From: Humulus lupulus
Taxonomy: Eukaryota > Streptophyta > Magnoliopsida > Rosales > Cannabaceae
NCBI RefSeq assembly: GCF_963169125.1
Contig: NC_084794.1
Coordinates: 92,239,018 to 92,303,017 of the forward strand
DNA: 64,000 bases
Direction of reading: 5' to 3'
The translations under genes were made by a program, and so were the position numbers. Numbering within the stretch: position 1 is the stretch's first letter; each line of letters starts with the position of its first letter. Below, one piece after another: positions 11,177 to 23,170 of the stretch. The notes beneath the pieces were generated by a model. The model saw only the letters and a program-made list of their open reading frames with translations. It made no database searches and had not been told where the DNA came from.

Positions 11177-13120
11177 TGTCGAACATAGGAAATTTAATTA
11201 TTGCTTTACTATCACTTGAAAAACTGAAAGGTGATAATTTTATAAGATGAAAATAAAATTTGAATATGATGTTAATTTGTGAACATCGCAAATTTGTCCT
11301 TACTGGGGAATGCCCTAAAGAGCAATCTGTCAATGCCCCAAAAAATGTTCAGGACAAATATGATGCTTGGATTCAATACAACAATAAGACTAAGTGCTAC
11401 ATGCTTGTTAGCATGAATGATGTTCTAAGAATGAAGCATGAAAACAAAGAAGCAACCTATGATATTATGGAATCTCTACATGCTATGTTTGGGCAGCAAT
11501 CTAATCAAAGTCGTCATGAGGCTACTAGAACCTACATGAACACTAATATGAAAAATGTGTTTATGTACATTAGCATGTTTTGAACATGAACAACATTATG
11601 CATGAAACAAAAATACATTGGCTTGCCTTTGAAGATAGAACTCAGGTAAGCATAATATTTGAGTATTTATCCCTAGCTTTTGCCGCATTCTCTAACAATT
11701 ATATTATTAATAAGCTGGAATTCAACATGACTCAGTTCTTGAATGAACTGCAAACTTTTGAGTCATTAAATAAGATTGTGGCCAAAAAGGGTGAAGTAAA
11801 TGTTGCTGAGAAAAAACCATTTACCTCAGATGAAAATCAAAGAAGAAGAAAAACAATGCCAAATATTCTAATAAGGACAAGAAAACCAAGAAGGCCAAAA
11901 AGTCACCATAGGCCAAGGAGAACAACAATGAAAAAAACTCCAAGAAAAAAGACCCTAAAGGAAAATGTTTCCACTTTGGAGTTGAAGGTCATTGGAAGAG
12001 AAACTGTAACAAATATCTTGTTGAACTGAAAAAGAGAGGTAAATTCTATTTACTACTTGAAGCTTGTATAGTGGAAGACAATATGCATCATGTGTCATAG
12101 ATTCAATAGCCACTAACCATGTATGTTCTTTTATGCAGATACTTGATTCATCAAGGGAACTTGTTGGTGGTAATGTGACTATGAGGGTTGGAAGTGGTTC
12201 ACTCATTTCGGGAAAAGCAATGGGAGCAGTCTATTTAATCTCTGGAAATAATTATCTTTTTTTAACAATGTTTATATTATTCTGAGTTTTTCAAGAGATT
12301 TAATATCTTTATCTTTATTGCATGACCATAATTTTGATGTTTCTTTTATTAATATATATGATTGTTATTTCAAAGAATGACTTCAATATCTTAAAAAAAA
12401 AATACAAAAAAATGTATTGTATATGCTTAAACCACCAGAGCGATCGATTAATAATTATAAATTATTCAAAGTAGCTAATCCTAAAAGTAACATGAGACGA
12501 AAGGTTTCTCAAGATGATGACACATATCTATGTCATCTAAGATTAGATCATATTAATCTAGATAAAATAATCTAATTAACAAAATATGCACCTTCGAGGG
12601 AACTAAAAGTTGGAACTCTTCCAGTTTATGAATCTTGTTTAGAGGGTAAAATGATCATAAGACCCTTCTCAACAAAGGGCAATAGAACCAAAAAAACCAC
12701 TGGAGCTTGTGCATAGTGATGTATGTTGTCAAATCAATATACAAGCTAGAGGTAGTTATGAGTACTTCATCATTTTCATTGATAATTAATAAAGGTGTAG
12801 TCATACTTACCTAATTCTTAGGAAGTCTAAAAGTTTTAGCAAGTTCAAAGCCCAGGTTGAGAAGCAGTTATGTAAAACCCTTAAAACACGTAAATATGAT
12901 TGAGGTGGAGAATACTTGGATTTGGAATTCAAGGATTTCTTGCTGGATCATGGTATTCTATCCGAACTCACAGCTTCTTGAACACCATAAGAAAATGGTA
13001 CTTCAGATTGGAGAAGCAGGACCTTATTGAATATGGTCATGTCTATGTTGAGCTACTATGCGCTTCCACTTTCTTTTTTGGATTACACACTTCAAACAGA
13101 AACCTACATTTTGAATGTAG
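11177..13120 (+). pseudogene. Ty1/copia gag-pol relic (gag, protease, integrase)
   Basis: Degraded copia polyprotein, broken by several stops and frameshifts. The order is: gag start MSNIGNLI with a KGDNF motif (11177 on); a UBN2-type gag segment (11260-11990, LTGECPKE, YDIMESLHAMF, LNELQTFESLNK); and a zinc knuckle near 11960-12005. In the knuckle the second cysteine is now Phe (CFHFGVEGHWKRNC). A protease-like segment follows at 12090-12220, where the catalytic DSGAT is DSIAT (DSIATNHVC). The integrase shows LVHSDVC, FIIFIDN, GGEYLDLEFKDF and YILNV (12700-13110). Reverse transcriptase and RNase H are absent. At about 13120 the sequence switches abruptly to a minus-strand copia relic. The element was surely inactive before that junction formed or soon after. 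Confidence 0.85.
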
Positions 13121-13717
13121 CAAATGAACGACCTTTGAATTTGTAACCCAGAGGGTAACCATGTAGTTTGTAACACTTGTACATGGTGTGCTCAGCAATG
13201 CCATAGTGATTACAAATGATCTTGTTTTGATCGTAGGTGGTGCTCCAAGCAAACTGATCACTAGAACTCGAGCTAGTGTCAAGGATTTCAGTCTTGACAT
13301 TACCTCATTGTCGTTCTTCTTGGAATATGGTGGCATAAACTTTGTTGATGGAAGAGGATCTTGCATTAAGATCTTAGAAAAAATGGATGTGAAAGAGTCA
13401 TTAAGGCCAACTAGAAACTAAAGAACAAGACCTTGTTCTTAATAGTTCAAGAATTTCTTCATTGTGCCATAGCTAAAAATAGATCATCGACGAAATTCTT
13501 TGCAAAGATCCCACAGAGATTTGAGTCAAGTAAAATACGTAGTAACATTATTAGGACCTTGGGTAAGAGCTTGGATTAAATGCTTAACTTGAAACATGCT
13601 ACAACCATTTTTATGATGGAACCTAACATGGATCTCGGACCACATGGCAGCAACATCATCTGGATACATTATGCTATCAGCAGTATCAGGGGAAACAATT
13701 TGTAATATTAAAGAAAT
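13121..13717 (-). pseudogene. minus-strand copia gag relic, piece 3 (C-terminal part)
   Basis: On the minus strand this encodes the UBN2-type gag domain (ISLILQIVS, MYPDDVAAMWSEI, LIQALTQGPNNVTTYFT). After a stop- and frameshift-ridden stretch comes a zinc-knuckle-like region (CNHYGIAEHTMYKCYKLHGY) with the second cysteine replaced by Tyr. The frame runs straight into the insertion point of the CACTA element at 13718 and resumes at 24573, then again at 51049. The C-terminal side ends at about 13120 against the plus-strand copia relic. Confidence 0.8.
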
Positions 13718-13734
13718 CACTAAAGGAAAATAGG

Positions 13735-14090
13735 CCTACAACGACGACAAAATTCTCTCTATAGGTCACGAATATGTCTCTGTAGGCTTTTAAGGACGAC
13801 ATGTCGTTGTAAGAATGTCGTCGTTGTAGGTATGTATGTGTAGGGACCTACAACGACATTTTGATGTCATCGCAGTAGAACACTCGCAAATTCCATTTTT
13901 TTTTCTAAATTCGACCCTATTGCGATGGCATGTCGTCTCTGTAGATCTTTTTCAAAATAAAAAAAAAATGAATTTCGGGATTTACAGTGACGTCATGTCG
14001 TCTTTGTTGGTGTTTTCAAAATATTTTTTTAATTATGGACCCTACAGCGACGACATGTCGTCTCTGTAGGTCTTTTTCGAAATTAAAAAA
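13735..14090. repeat. left subterminal repeat region of the outer CACTA
   Basis: Several copies of CTACARCGACGACATGTCGTC(G/T)CTGTAGG variants in both orientations, including the 12-bp palindrome ACGACATGTCGT at 13796-13807 and 14050-14061. In CACTA elements such arrays bind the transposase. A similar set lies at 24110-24560. Confidence 0.8.
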
Positions 14091-14822
14091 AATAATAAAA
14101 TTAAAAAAAAGTAATTTTTTTAAAAATATATTCTAAAAAAATTCACAAATCTAACCAACTCATTTCATTAGAGCATATACTTAATTACTTAATATTTTCA
14201 ACACTCTTAAATAATTAAGAAAAAAAAACATATATTACTTTCTAACATCAAACAAAGTTCACCATATATATCAACACATATATAATTCCAATACTAACAT
14301 TCAAACATATAATATATACTAACACATATATAAATCCACACACATATACATATATATATATATATATATTTGAAAACAAAACAAAAACAAACAAATTTAA
14401 TCAACATATGCTCAATATAACATAACGTATAAATAACAATCCAATCAACAATAAAAACAAAGTACACTATATATGCTAAATATATATAAATTCATAAACA
14501 AGTAAAATGTATAGTTATGTGGAAAAGAAAAAATATCTCAAGAACATTAACAATTTCATGATCCTTTCTAGCATATGAAGGCATCAAATCTATTAGCATC
14601 AAGCTTGGAGCAAGATAAATAAAATATTATTAAGTAACACATATATACATACACAAATTAAAATAAATAATAAACATATGACAAATATTTCCAATTAACA
14701 AATTGCATTTACAATTAATTTATAAATTTATCTAAACCCTAAAACTAACAATACAATTTTATGCAAATAAAAATTCATTAGAAATTTATAATTAATCTAT
14801 TTGCCCAAAAATACAATTCCAA
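14091..14822. other. AT-rich interior of the outer CACTA, left part
   Basis: No coding sequence. It includes a (TA)n microsatellite at about 14350-14370. The inner CACTA inserted at its right edge, duplicating CAA (14820-14822). Confidence 0.7.
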
Positions 14823-14859
14823 CACTACAACAAATTTGATATACAATGACTCCCTACAG

Positions 14860-15100
14860 TGTCTTACACCATTGGTGTAAGACATTAAAACTTATCAGGG
14901 GTTTTAAATGTCTGATGGTGTAAGACATTGAAAGTGTATATTAATGGCTACAATTGGAAGACATTGAAAATGGTGGAAGACGTTGGAAATAGGCTGGGGT
15001 AGTGTTTATGGGTACATCCAACGTCTCTCATTGGGAGACGTGGGACATGTGGCACATCTCCCAGTGGGAGACGTTGGATGTGCTCCCTTCATATATGACC
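14860..15100. repeat. left subterminal repeats and hairpin of the inner CACTA
   Basis: First come copies of GTGTAAGACATT, then GGAAGACATTG and GGAGACGT words. Arms at 15015-15038 and 15057-15080 are inverted copies of 24 bp with two mismatches and an 18-bp loop (outer part CATCCAACGTCTC). These are probable transposase-binding sites. Confidence 0.8.
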
Positions 15101-16203
15101 AAATTGCTTTGTCTTCCTCACATATCACCAACCAGAGAGCATGCAAACCAGAGGAGAGAATTGGGGCTGCGTTTTTTTAGGGTTCTAAGGTATGTTTTTA
15201 TTTTATTTTATTGATTTTTAGTTAATTATTTTGCAAATAAATCATAGATTTTGCATTAGGATGAGTAATATACATGATTTTGTGTTAGTTTTACATTTTT
15301 ATGCATTTTTTTATATACATTGTATGTTTTTGTGGTTTTTCCATTGAGGTTTTTAGGGATTTATGATTTTTTAGTTTTTTTTTTAATTTAACCTATCACA
15401 TTGTATAGATTTCATTAGAGTATATATGTTCATGATTTTTTTTAAATTTTTATCATTTTTTATTTCGAAATTTAGATATATTTTTGTATATTTGAATTTT
15501 TTTTTAAATTGTAACTATTTTGTTATATATATAGTTATGTTAAAATAAATTTATTAAATAATTTATAAAATATAAATATATGAAAATTTTTATGTTTTTG
15601 TTTATTATTAAGTTTTTAGGTTATGAAATTTTATATTGATTTTTTGTTGAGGTTATAATTAGCGGCACATTGAGATTTTTTTTATTTGTTTACCAATATC
15701 ATTTAATATTATTAGATATTTAGTGATATTTGTTTAGTAATGTTTAACATATTAATTAATTTAATTTCATAGGTTGTGATTTTTGTGGTGAGATTTTAGA
15801 GAGTATTTTGCATCAAAATTCCAATATCAATTACACATTTGAGGTAATTAAGTTTCTAAAATTACAATAATACGTTATATATTGCTAGATATTTAGTGAT
15901 GTTTTATTTATTATTTATTAATTTAATTTTATTGGTTTGTGGATTTAATAGCGAATTTGATTACTAAGTGAAGTAACTTTGCTAGCTTTTGGATTAAAGA
16001 TTGCAAGAGGTACAAATATATTCTCTTACTTCTACTTTTAATATGATTAAAAAAATGTTAGAGGAGTTTGAATATCTTAAATATTCATCCATAGTGAAGT
16101 AGGTTCTGAGATTAAAATTGTGTGCTGCGGTGATAACGGAAGGTTGAGAACTTGTGTGTATTAGTGAAGTAGGTTCTGATAAATTTGACTGTGTGCTGCG
16201 GAG
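15101..16203. other. upstream region of the transposase gene, no coding sequence seen
   Basis: AT-rich sequence between the left subterminal repeats and the tandem duplication. It probably holds the promoter and untranslated leader of the tnp2 gene. I could not identify a convincing TATA box, because AT-rich words are everywhere. Confidence 0.4.
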
Positions 16204-16479
16204 CTATAAGGAAGAAACTTATTGTATGTTGTTTGAATTGTTTGTTTTGCTATTCACATGCAGATGGTTAGGTCACTATTATAGGGGAAATGTTGCCCGA
16301 TTTTATCTAGGATAATAAACAATTAGTTTTATATAGACATTCTATAAGGAAGAAACTTATTGTATGTTATTTGAATTGTTTGTTTTGATATTCACATGCA
16401 GATGGTTAGGTCACTATTATAGGGGAAATGCTGCCCGATTTTATCTAGGATAATAAAAAATTAGTTTTATATAGACATA
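16204..16479 (+). repeat. 138-bp tandem duplication upstream of the transposase gene
   Basis: The unit starting CTATAAGGAAGAAACTTATT at 16204 is repeated from 16342 with only a handful of differences. Both copies contain TTCACATGCAGATGG, a splice-acceptor-like sequence followed by ATG, and GGGGAAATG(T/C)TGCCCG. It lies 60 bp upstream of the transposase start and probably duplicates the end of a leader intron. Confidence 0.85.
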
Positions 16480-16541
16480 CAACTTTATCACGTGCTTATT
16501 TAGTATTGTTTCTTTTCTTTTCCATAGACATAGGAGAATAT

Positions 16542-19500
16542 ATGGATAAACAGTGGATGTCAGCGAATAGGTTATCTGCGGAATATAGGAACGGGGTCGA
16601 TTTGTTCTTAAGGTTTTGTTCGAAAAATGTGAAAGACCCAAATTTTACTTATTGTCCATGTCTTAAGTGTGGAAATGTTAAAAAGATGGATCTTAAAAAG
16701 ATTAAAGAACACTTATATTTCAATGGGATCGACAAGAGTTACACAATTTGGTATTACCATGGGGAGATAGCTCCGATTGCTCCAACTCTGCCAAGTAGAC
16801 CAGAAGGAGTGAGGAAGAATATAGTGGAGGAGAACTGGGATCCATTAGATGAAATGATTGACGACGCACATTATGGATCAGGAGTAGATCCAAATAAGTT
16901 TGAGACACTCCTTAATGATGCCGAGAAACCAATTTACCCTGGTTGTACAAGATTTACAAAATTATCTGCGCTTCTTAGGTTGTACAATCTAAAAGCTAAA
17001 CATGGCTGGAGTGATAAAAGCACTACTGAGTTGTTTGGTTTCTTGAAGGAGTTATTGCCTGAAGTTAATGAAATTCCAATTTCATTTTATGAGGCAAAGA
17101 AGACGTTATGCTCATTAGGCATGCAGTACGAAAAAATTCATGCATGTCCTAATGATTGCATATTATATCGAAATAGTTTTGCAGACGCAAAATCGTGTCC
17201 TACTTGTGGTGAGTCACGATGGCAAAAGAAAAGAAATGGTGACGATGTCAAGGAAGGAGTACCTACCAAAGTTTTGTGGTATCTTCCGCCAATTCCTCGT
17301 TTCATCCGATTGTTTAGAAATGTCAAACATGCTAAAAGTTTGTCGTGGCATGCTAATAAAAGAATAAAGGATGGTAAATTAAGACATCCAGCTGACACCC
17401 TTGCTTGGAAGAGAGTTGATTTGAAGTGGCCTTCTTTTGGAAATGAATCTCGTAATATTCGTCTAGGTCTTTCGACTGACGGGTTTAATCCACATGCATC
17501 CCTTAGCAGTAAGTATAGTTGTTGGCCTGTTATGCTTGTTATTTACAATCTACCCCCATGGTTGTGTATGAAGAGAAAGTTTACGATTTTGACCTTATTG
17601 ATATCAGGACCTAAACAATCTGGTAATGATATTGACGTCTATCTAGCTCCTCTTATAGATGACTTGAAAACTTTGTGGGATGAAGGGGTTAAGGTTTATG
17701 ATGCGTATAGGCAGGAAGAATTTAATCTTAGAGCGGTCTTATTGTGGACAATTAATGACTTTCCTGCTTATGGAAATTTATCTGGGTTTAGTGTGAAAGG
17801 ATATAAAGCTTGCCCCGTTTGTCAAGAAAAAACATGTTCTGAATACTTGAAACACTCTCGGAAAATATGTTATATGGAACATAGGAAGTTCTTTCCTAAT
17901 ACGCATAAACTTCGGACTTGGAAGAAGGCATTCAATGGTAAACAAGAGTTTGAAGAGGCTCCTGAGCCATTGAATGGGATCCAAGTACTTGAGAAGATGT
18001 CTAAAATTGTGTTCAAGTTAGGGAAGCCCAAAGTTCGTACACCTACAAAGATGAAACGTAGTCGCAAGGCCAAGGTTGTGGAGGAGCCAAAAGGGTGTTA
18101 TAAAAAGAAATCTGTTTTCTTCGAACTTGAATATTGGCCTTTCTTACTTATACGTCATAATTTAGATGTTATGCACATAGAGAAAAATGTATGTGATAGT
18201 TTGATTGGCACTTCGTTGAATATTCCTGGGAAAACTAAAGATGGAATTAAGGCTAGACAAGACTTGGTTGCAATGGGTATAAGGGATGAATTGACTCCAA
18301 AACCAGATAAGAGACGAACATATTTACCTCCTGCAGCTTACACTCTTACTAAAGAGGAAAGAATGGAAATTTGCAGATGTTTGTTTAATATAAAAGTTCC
18401 AGACGGATATTCCTCAAATATAAGGTCATTGGTGGACATGAAAAGTTGTATTCTGACTGGCATGAAATCTCACGATTGTCATATTCTAATGCAACATTTG
18501 CTACCAATGGCCATTCGATCTGTGTTGTCTAGGAGAGTTTGAGATGTAATCCCAAGGTTATGCTTGTTTTTCAAGTCACTGTGTTGTAAGGTGATTGATC
18601 CGCTAAAGTTACCTAAGTTAAGAGATGAAATTTTTGAGGTATTGTGTGAGTTGGAGAAATATTTCCCGCCGGCATTTTTTGATATAATGATCCATTTGAC
18701 AGTTCACTTGGTTAGAGAACTAAGATATTGTGGTCCAGTTTATTTAAGATGGATGTATCCATTTGAGCGATATATGAAGATTCTTAAGGGGTATGTTAGG
18801 AATAGAAGTCGGCCGGAAGGATGCATCGTCGAATGCTATATTACAGAAGAGGCAGTTGAATTTTGTTCTGAATACATGACTGGTGTACAGAAAATTGGGT
18901 TAAATGATGTTGAAAATGTTGAGATTCAGATTCGTCGTGGTAGCGTTGTATGCACAGTAAGTCGAGATCTTCTAGATGAAGCGCATCGTCTTGTGTTGCA
19001 GAATATAAATGAAATTCAACCTTATATCGAGTGAGTTATATTCATATAATACATTAAGTATAAGTTGTGTAATTTCGTATATTCAATTGTTTAACAGCAT
19101 ATTTATAATTGAAGGGAACGTTTTAATTGGATAAAGACCAAATTTCCATCCAAGTCAAGGAACTCAAAATGGTTACAAGACGAACATTATCGAACTTTTA
19201 GTAGTTGGATTGAACAAAAGGTAAATTGTGTTGATTATTGAAAGTTGTCATTAATTAGTACTTAATTACAAGATGACATTTTTGGTTGTTTTTGGTATGT
19301 TGATTTGATAGGTTGTGTCAGAATTACAAAACACATCAAATAAGGTTTCAGACATTGTTAAGTGGATTTCTCGAGGACCTTCAGTTAATGTCATCAAGTT
19401 TTCATCATACATGATTAACGGTACTCTATTTAACACTAGGGAGCGCGAAACAAGTATTTTATGTGAATGATCCTTCAGACAACCAATGGTCAATTGTTCT

Positions 19501-19672
19501 TCCAATGCAAACAAGAGAATGGAACATTAAAGATGGTGATTTACATGATATACCTCTCAAAGAAGAACTTGTCACATTCACCGCAATAGAAGATAATGAC
19601 GAAGTTGATGATGATTGTATTTGTTTCCGTGAAAATGGTGAAGGATTGTGGGTTGATGATAATGGGTCTTGA
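16542..19672 (+). pseudogene. tnp2-like: CACTA TNP2-type transposase, near-complete but interrupted
   Basis: The start MDKQWM at 16542 was chosen because the Transpos_assoc domain begins there; the open frame extends upstream to 16506. Domains in order: Transpos_assoc (about 16542-16770, CPCLKCGN zinc-ligand motif); Transposase_21 core (about 17090-18250, with CPTCGESRW, LSTDGFNPH, WTINDFPAYGNLSG and LDVMHIEKNVCDS); DUF4218 (about 18560-19030, WMYPFERYMK, GYVRNRSRPEG); then a DUF4216 piece. Splice model: exon 1 ends at 19030 (GTGAGT), exon 2 is 19115-19220, exon 3 starts at 19312; the phases agree. Lesions: one in-frame TGA at 18540-18542 (RRV*DVI, consistent with an Arg CGA codon); and, near 19441-19445, loss of the middle of DUF4216 plus a frame change before KQVFYVNDPSDNQW. 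The protein would excise and insert the element in the nucleus. Confidence 0.92.
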
Positions 19673-19796
19673 GGTACCATTTAAGAGGTTTCATATGTTT
19701 ATGATATGTGAAATTCTTAGTTGTTATCACAATGTGTTTCATCTTTTGATTATGAGTGTCCAAAATTGTTATAATAATGATATTTATGTTTCACAG

Positions 19797-22700
19797 ATGG
19801 AGGCTGATCCTTTTGGTGGTAGTTCTGATGAGGGAGAGCAACGCCCTCATTCTCAGTCAGTGGAGCAAGAAAATAAATCTGTGAGAGGACGTACATGGAT
19901 GTCTAGAAACACCAAAAAAAGGAGTGAAGGACATCTTACTCCTGTTGAATACAATGAGTATGGTCAACTAGTGGGTGGATCTAGAAGTAATGTTCCATCA
20001 CAGCTTGGATCAGTTGTTCGAGCAACTGTGTCCATCAACATTAACAGTTGGAAAGATGTTAGTGTGGTGGATAAAAATAAAATATGGGACACAATGAAGG
20101 TATATTTTTATTAATTATATTTCATTTAATGTTTTCAAAATATATATTATTTTGATAATATGCTTCTTATTAATTCCAAACTTGCAGAAAACTTATGATT
20201 TGGACCCCAAACAAAAGCAACAGATGTTGAAGGATGCGGGAAAGTACTTCCGAAATTGGAAGACTAATCTTACTAGGGTACACGTTTACGACGCTTTGAA
20301 AAAAATACCCAAATGAGTTCCCGCCAGCTTTGCCATTTGGATTTGAGAATGTCATAACTCCGGATGAATGGTTAACGTTTGTGAACTCAAGATTAACTCC
20401 CGAGTGGCAAAGAAAGAGAGAGGAGATGCAAAATTATCGAGCACTGAATAAATACAATCACAACCTCTCTAGAGGAGGCTATGTGCGTATTGAAGAGATG
20501 TTAATGGAACAAAGTGGGAAAAGTCTGACTGAACCTGATAGGGCAGACTTATGGAGCATGGGTCGTCGGAATGCAAAAGGAGAGCTCATTGGAGAGGCCT
20601 CTGAGATTCAAAAAAATATTGTAAGTGCTCATATTTAATAATGTTGATATGTCAAATTATTAGCTTATATATATAACTTTCTGTGAATATTGTTTCACAG
20701 GATCATTACCGGCAACTCCAAGCTGAGGGTAAATGGGCACCTGATGATGTGCTGACGAGGGCGTTGGGCACTCCTGAGCCTCGAGGACGTGTTAGGGCTG
20801 GAGGACACGGTGTGTCCCGCTCAGTATACTAGAATACTCCAACACCTACCTCAACGAAAAATAAATCAAAAGCATCTTCTTTGAATGACGACATTAGAAA
20901 GGAATTTGAAGAAAGATTTCGAAAACAAGAAGAAGAGCATCGTCAACAAGCACAAGGCCTAGAAGAGCGCCTTCAGCAACAAGATGAGCTCTTGAGAAAA
21001 TTATTGGGCCAACAGAGCGGGTCAGGATCTAACGTTGGAGTCCCACCAGTGCCATCATCATACTATGTGCCCGACCCACCAGTGCCACCAGCGCAGGCGT
21101 CCTACTATACTCCAGACCCAGTAGTGCCTCAAGCAGAACACCACATTGTTGCACTACAACCGCTTTTGCAAGAGGTAATTAAACTTTCTTGAATATTCTG
21201 AAACCAAATAAATTTCTTTACTGCTTCAACATGATTATTTGTATATAATATGTTTCTTACGCAAGGCCGAGCATGCCAATTAGCAATTGGTTCGGTTTCA
21301 AACATTGTTGCATCAGGTACACTCATTGAAAGAGTGGCAGGCAACAACTTCCAAGTTATGATTACGAGTGTTCTTAAGCCAACCTGTCCTCTTCCTTTTG
21401 CATATCCTGATTTGGACATGTACATAGTTGCTCAGGCCATTGGGACGCCAATAGCGTGGCCTAAGGATTTTGTCATTATATCTGAAGATGTAACTCATGA
21501 GGTGATGCCATGTTTTTACATAATTATCTTTACAATTCTATATTTGTTTGTAATTTTTTTAATTGTTGATATAATTGTATACATACTCCCTCTACAAGTA
21601 GGACCAAATCACAACGACCAAGAGCTCCATCAACACAACAACCTCGAGAAAGAAGACGACAACAAACTCCTCCAACACAATTGGCCCACACTCCATTGGA
21701 ACGATTACAGAATATCGTATCTCACTGGGATGATGGCGAGTGTGTCAATCTAGGCATAGAGTCTGAAGTTTTTGATCAGGATATGTCTCACTGTTATATA
21801 TTTAAGGATGACATACTTCAGTTTGCTCGAAAGGAGAAGATTTGGCAAGCAGTACTCGTCAGATACATGAGGTATATATCTCACAAATAAGTTTGTTCAT
21901 TTAATTTTCTAATTTGATTTATTCATTCATATAACAATTTTTCATATTTTTGTATTAGGTTCATTTACAGATATGTGGTACAACAAGGTCGCCAAAATAA
22001 GTTTTTATTTGTCAATCCTAATATCGTCGCCACTCAAGGGAGTTCATTCGACGATCGTGTTCAGAATCTGTTCAGACGTTGCAATGACGTAAAATCAAAA
22101 GAACAAGTTATGCTTGTCCCTTGGAACCATGGGTAAGTTTAAAAAGTTGTCATTTTTCCGACCCATATCAATAATTTCTTTGTTTAACATTTGATCTATA
22201 ATTTTTTTGTTTTTCTTATACAGTGAACATTGGATGTTGCTTAATTTGGCACCATATGCATATCATGTTTATTGTTGTGATCCGGTGAATTCAGAGCTAA
22301 ATAACCGTGAGTAGATTGTATCAGTGATCGTCAGCGCTTTCAATCTTTTTTTCTCTATGAATCTTCCTGATGTCGAGATCCCTGATACTCTACGCATTAA
22401 GCAACCTCTGGTAAGTAACTTTAGCATAAATTTTTGAACATTTATAATAATTAAGTAGAATAATATGTATGTATTTTTTAAAAAGTTTCAATTTAATAAT
22501 AAATTACTCATATTTTTAAATAATTAGTGTCCACACCAACCGGACAATGTGGCATGTGGATACTACTTAATGAGGATGTTGAAGGATTTGATTGAACATG
22601 CGAGTCCTGGGCATTACTTGAGAACGGTATTATTAATTAAAATTTACAAATTATTTTTGAAACTATAAATGTAATCAAATAATTAATTAATATATTTTAC

Positions 22701-22815
22701 TTTATCTTTTTTGCAGCTAACAAGCACATCATATACAGAGGCACAAATTGATGAGTTGCGACAAGAATGGGCGACATATATGTTGCCGATAATCCAAAGT
22801 TACCGACCTCGTTGA
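19797..22815 (+). pseudogene. CACTA second gene: coiled-coil protein with Ulp1-like protease domain
   Basis: ATG at 19797 (MEADPFGG) follows a TTTCACAG acceptor. Proposed exons: 19797-20099, 20188-20620, 20701-21174, 21266-21501, 21602-21871, 21959-22132, 22224-22410, 22528-22626 and 22717-22815. The N-terminal half matches plant transposase family 24 style sequence (ALKKYPNEFP region, RGGYVRIEEM). A Glu/Gln-rich coiled coil follows (20890-21010), then a conserved segment with RACQLAIGSVSNIVASGT and AWPKDFVI. The C-terminus is a C48/Ulp1-like peptidase fold with His (EHWMLL), Asp (CCDPV), Gln (CPHQPD) and Cys (VACGYYLMRML) all present. Lesions: an extra A in the 7-A run at 20299-20305 shifts the frame; TAG stops lie at 20830-20832 and 22312-22314. 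The role of the protease in transposition is not established. Confidence 0.88.
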
Positions 22816-23170
22816 TAGGTTTTTTTTTTAAAAATTTTTAACTCTTTCTTCATACACGATACAATATTTGTTCATTTTGAATATTTCTAACAAATATTGT
22901 ATTTCTTGTATATATCTAAAAAAATATATTTTTTTCTTTCAATTTAATTGATTATTAAATTATTTTAAATTTAGATTAAAATAATTTCAATTTAAATTAA
23001 TATTATTTCAATTTAATTGATTATTAAATTAATTTAAATTTAGATTAAAATAATTTCAATTAAAATTAAAATAATTTCAATTTAAATTAATATTATTTCA
23101 ATTTAATTAATTATTAAATCAAATTAAAATAATATTAATTATAAATTTATTTAATTTATTTTTTTTAAAT
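22816..23170. other. AT-rich 3' flank of the CACTA genes
   Basis: Composed largely of repeated ATTTCAATTTAATTGATTAT-like words (22938-23150). No coding sequence. It probably contains the 3' untranslated region. Confidence 0.5.

Noticed and set aside
14344..14371. (TA)n tract as a promoter or satellite
   Set aside because: It is an ordinary microsatellite in an AT-rich transposon interior; similar tracts occur near 46372, 47290 and 49400.
16506..18542. Long open frame as an intact host gene
   Set aside because: It contains Transpos_assoc and Transposase_21 motifs and lies between CACTA ends with a target duplication. It is the transposase of the inner element.
21602..22815. Host SUMO protease gene
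   Set aside because: The Ulp1-like domain is spliced to a CACTA second-gene N-terminus and lies wholly inside the transposon, as in other plant CACTA elements.
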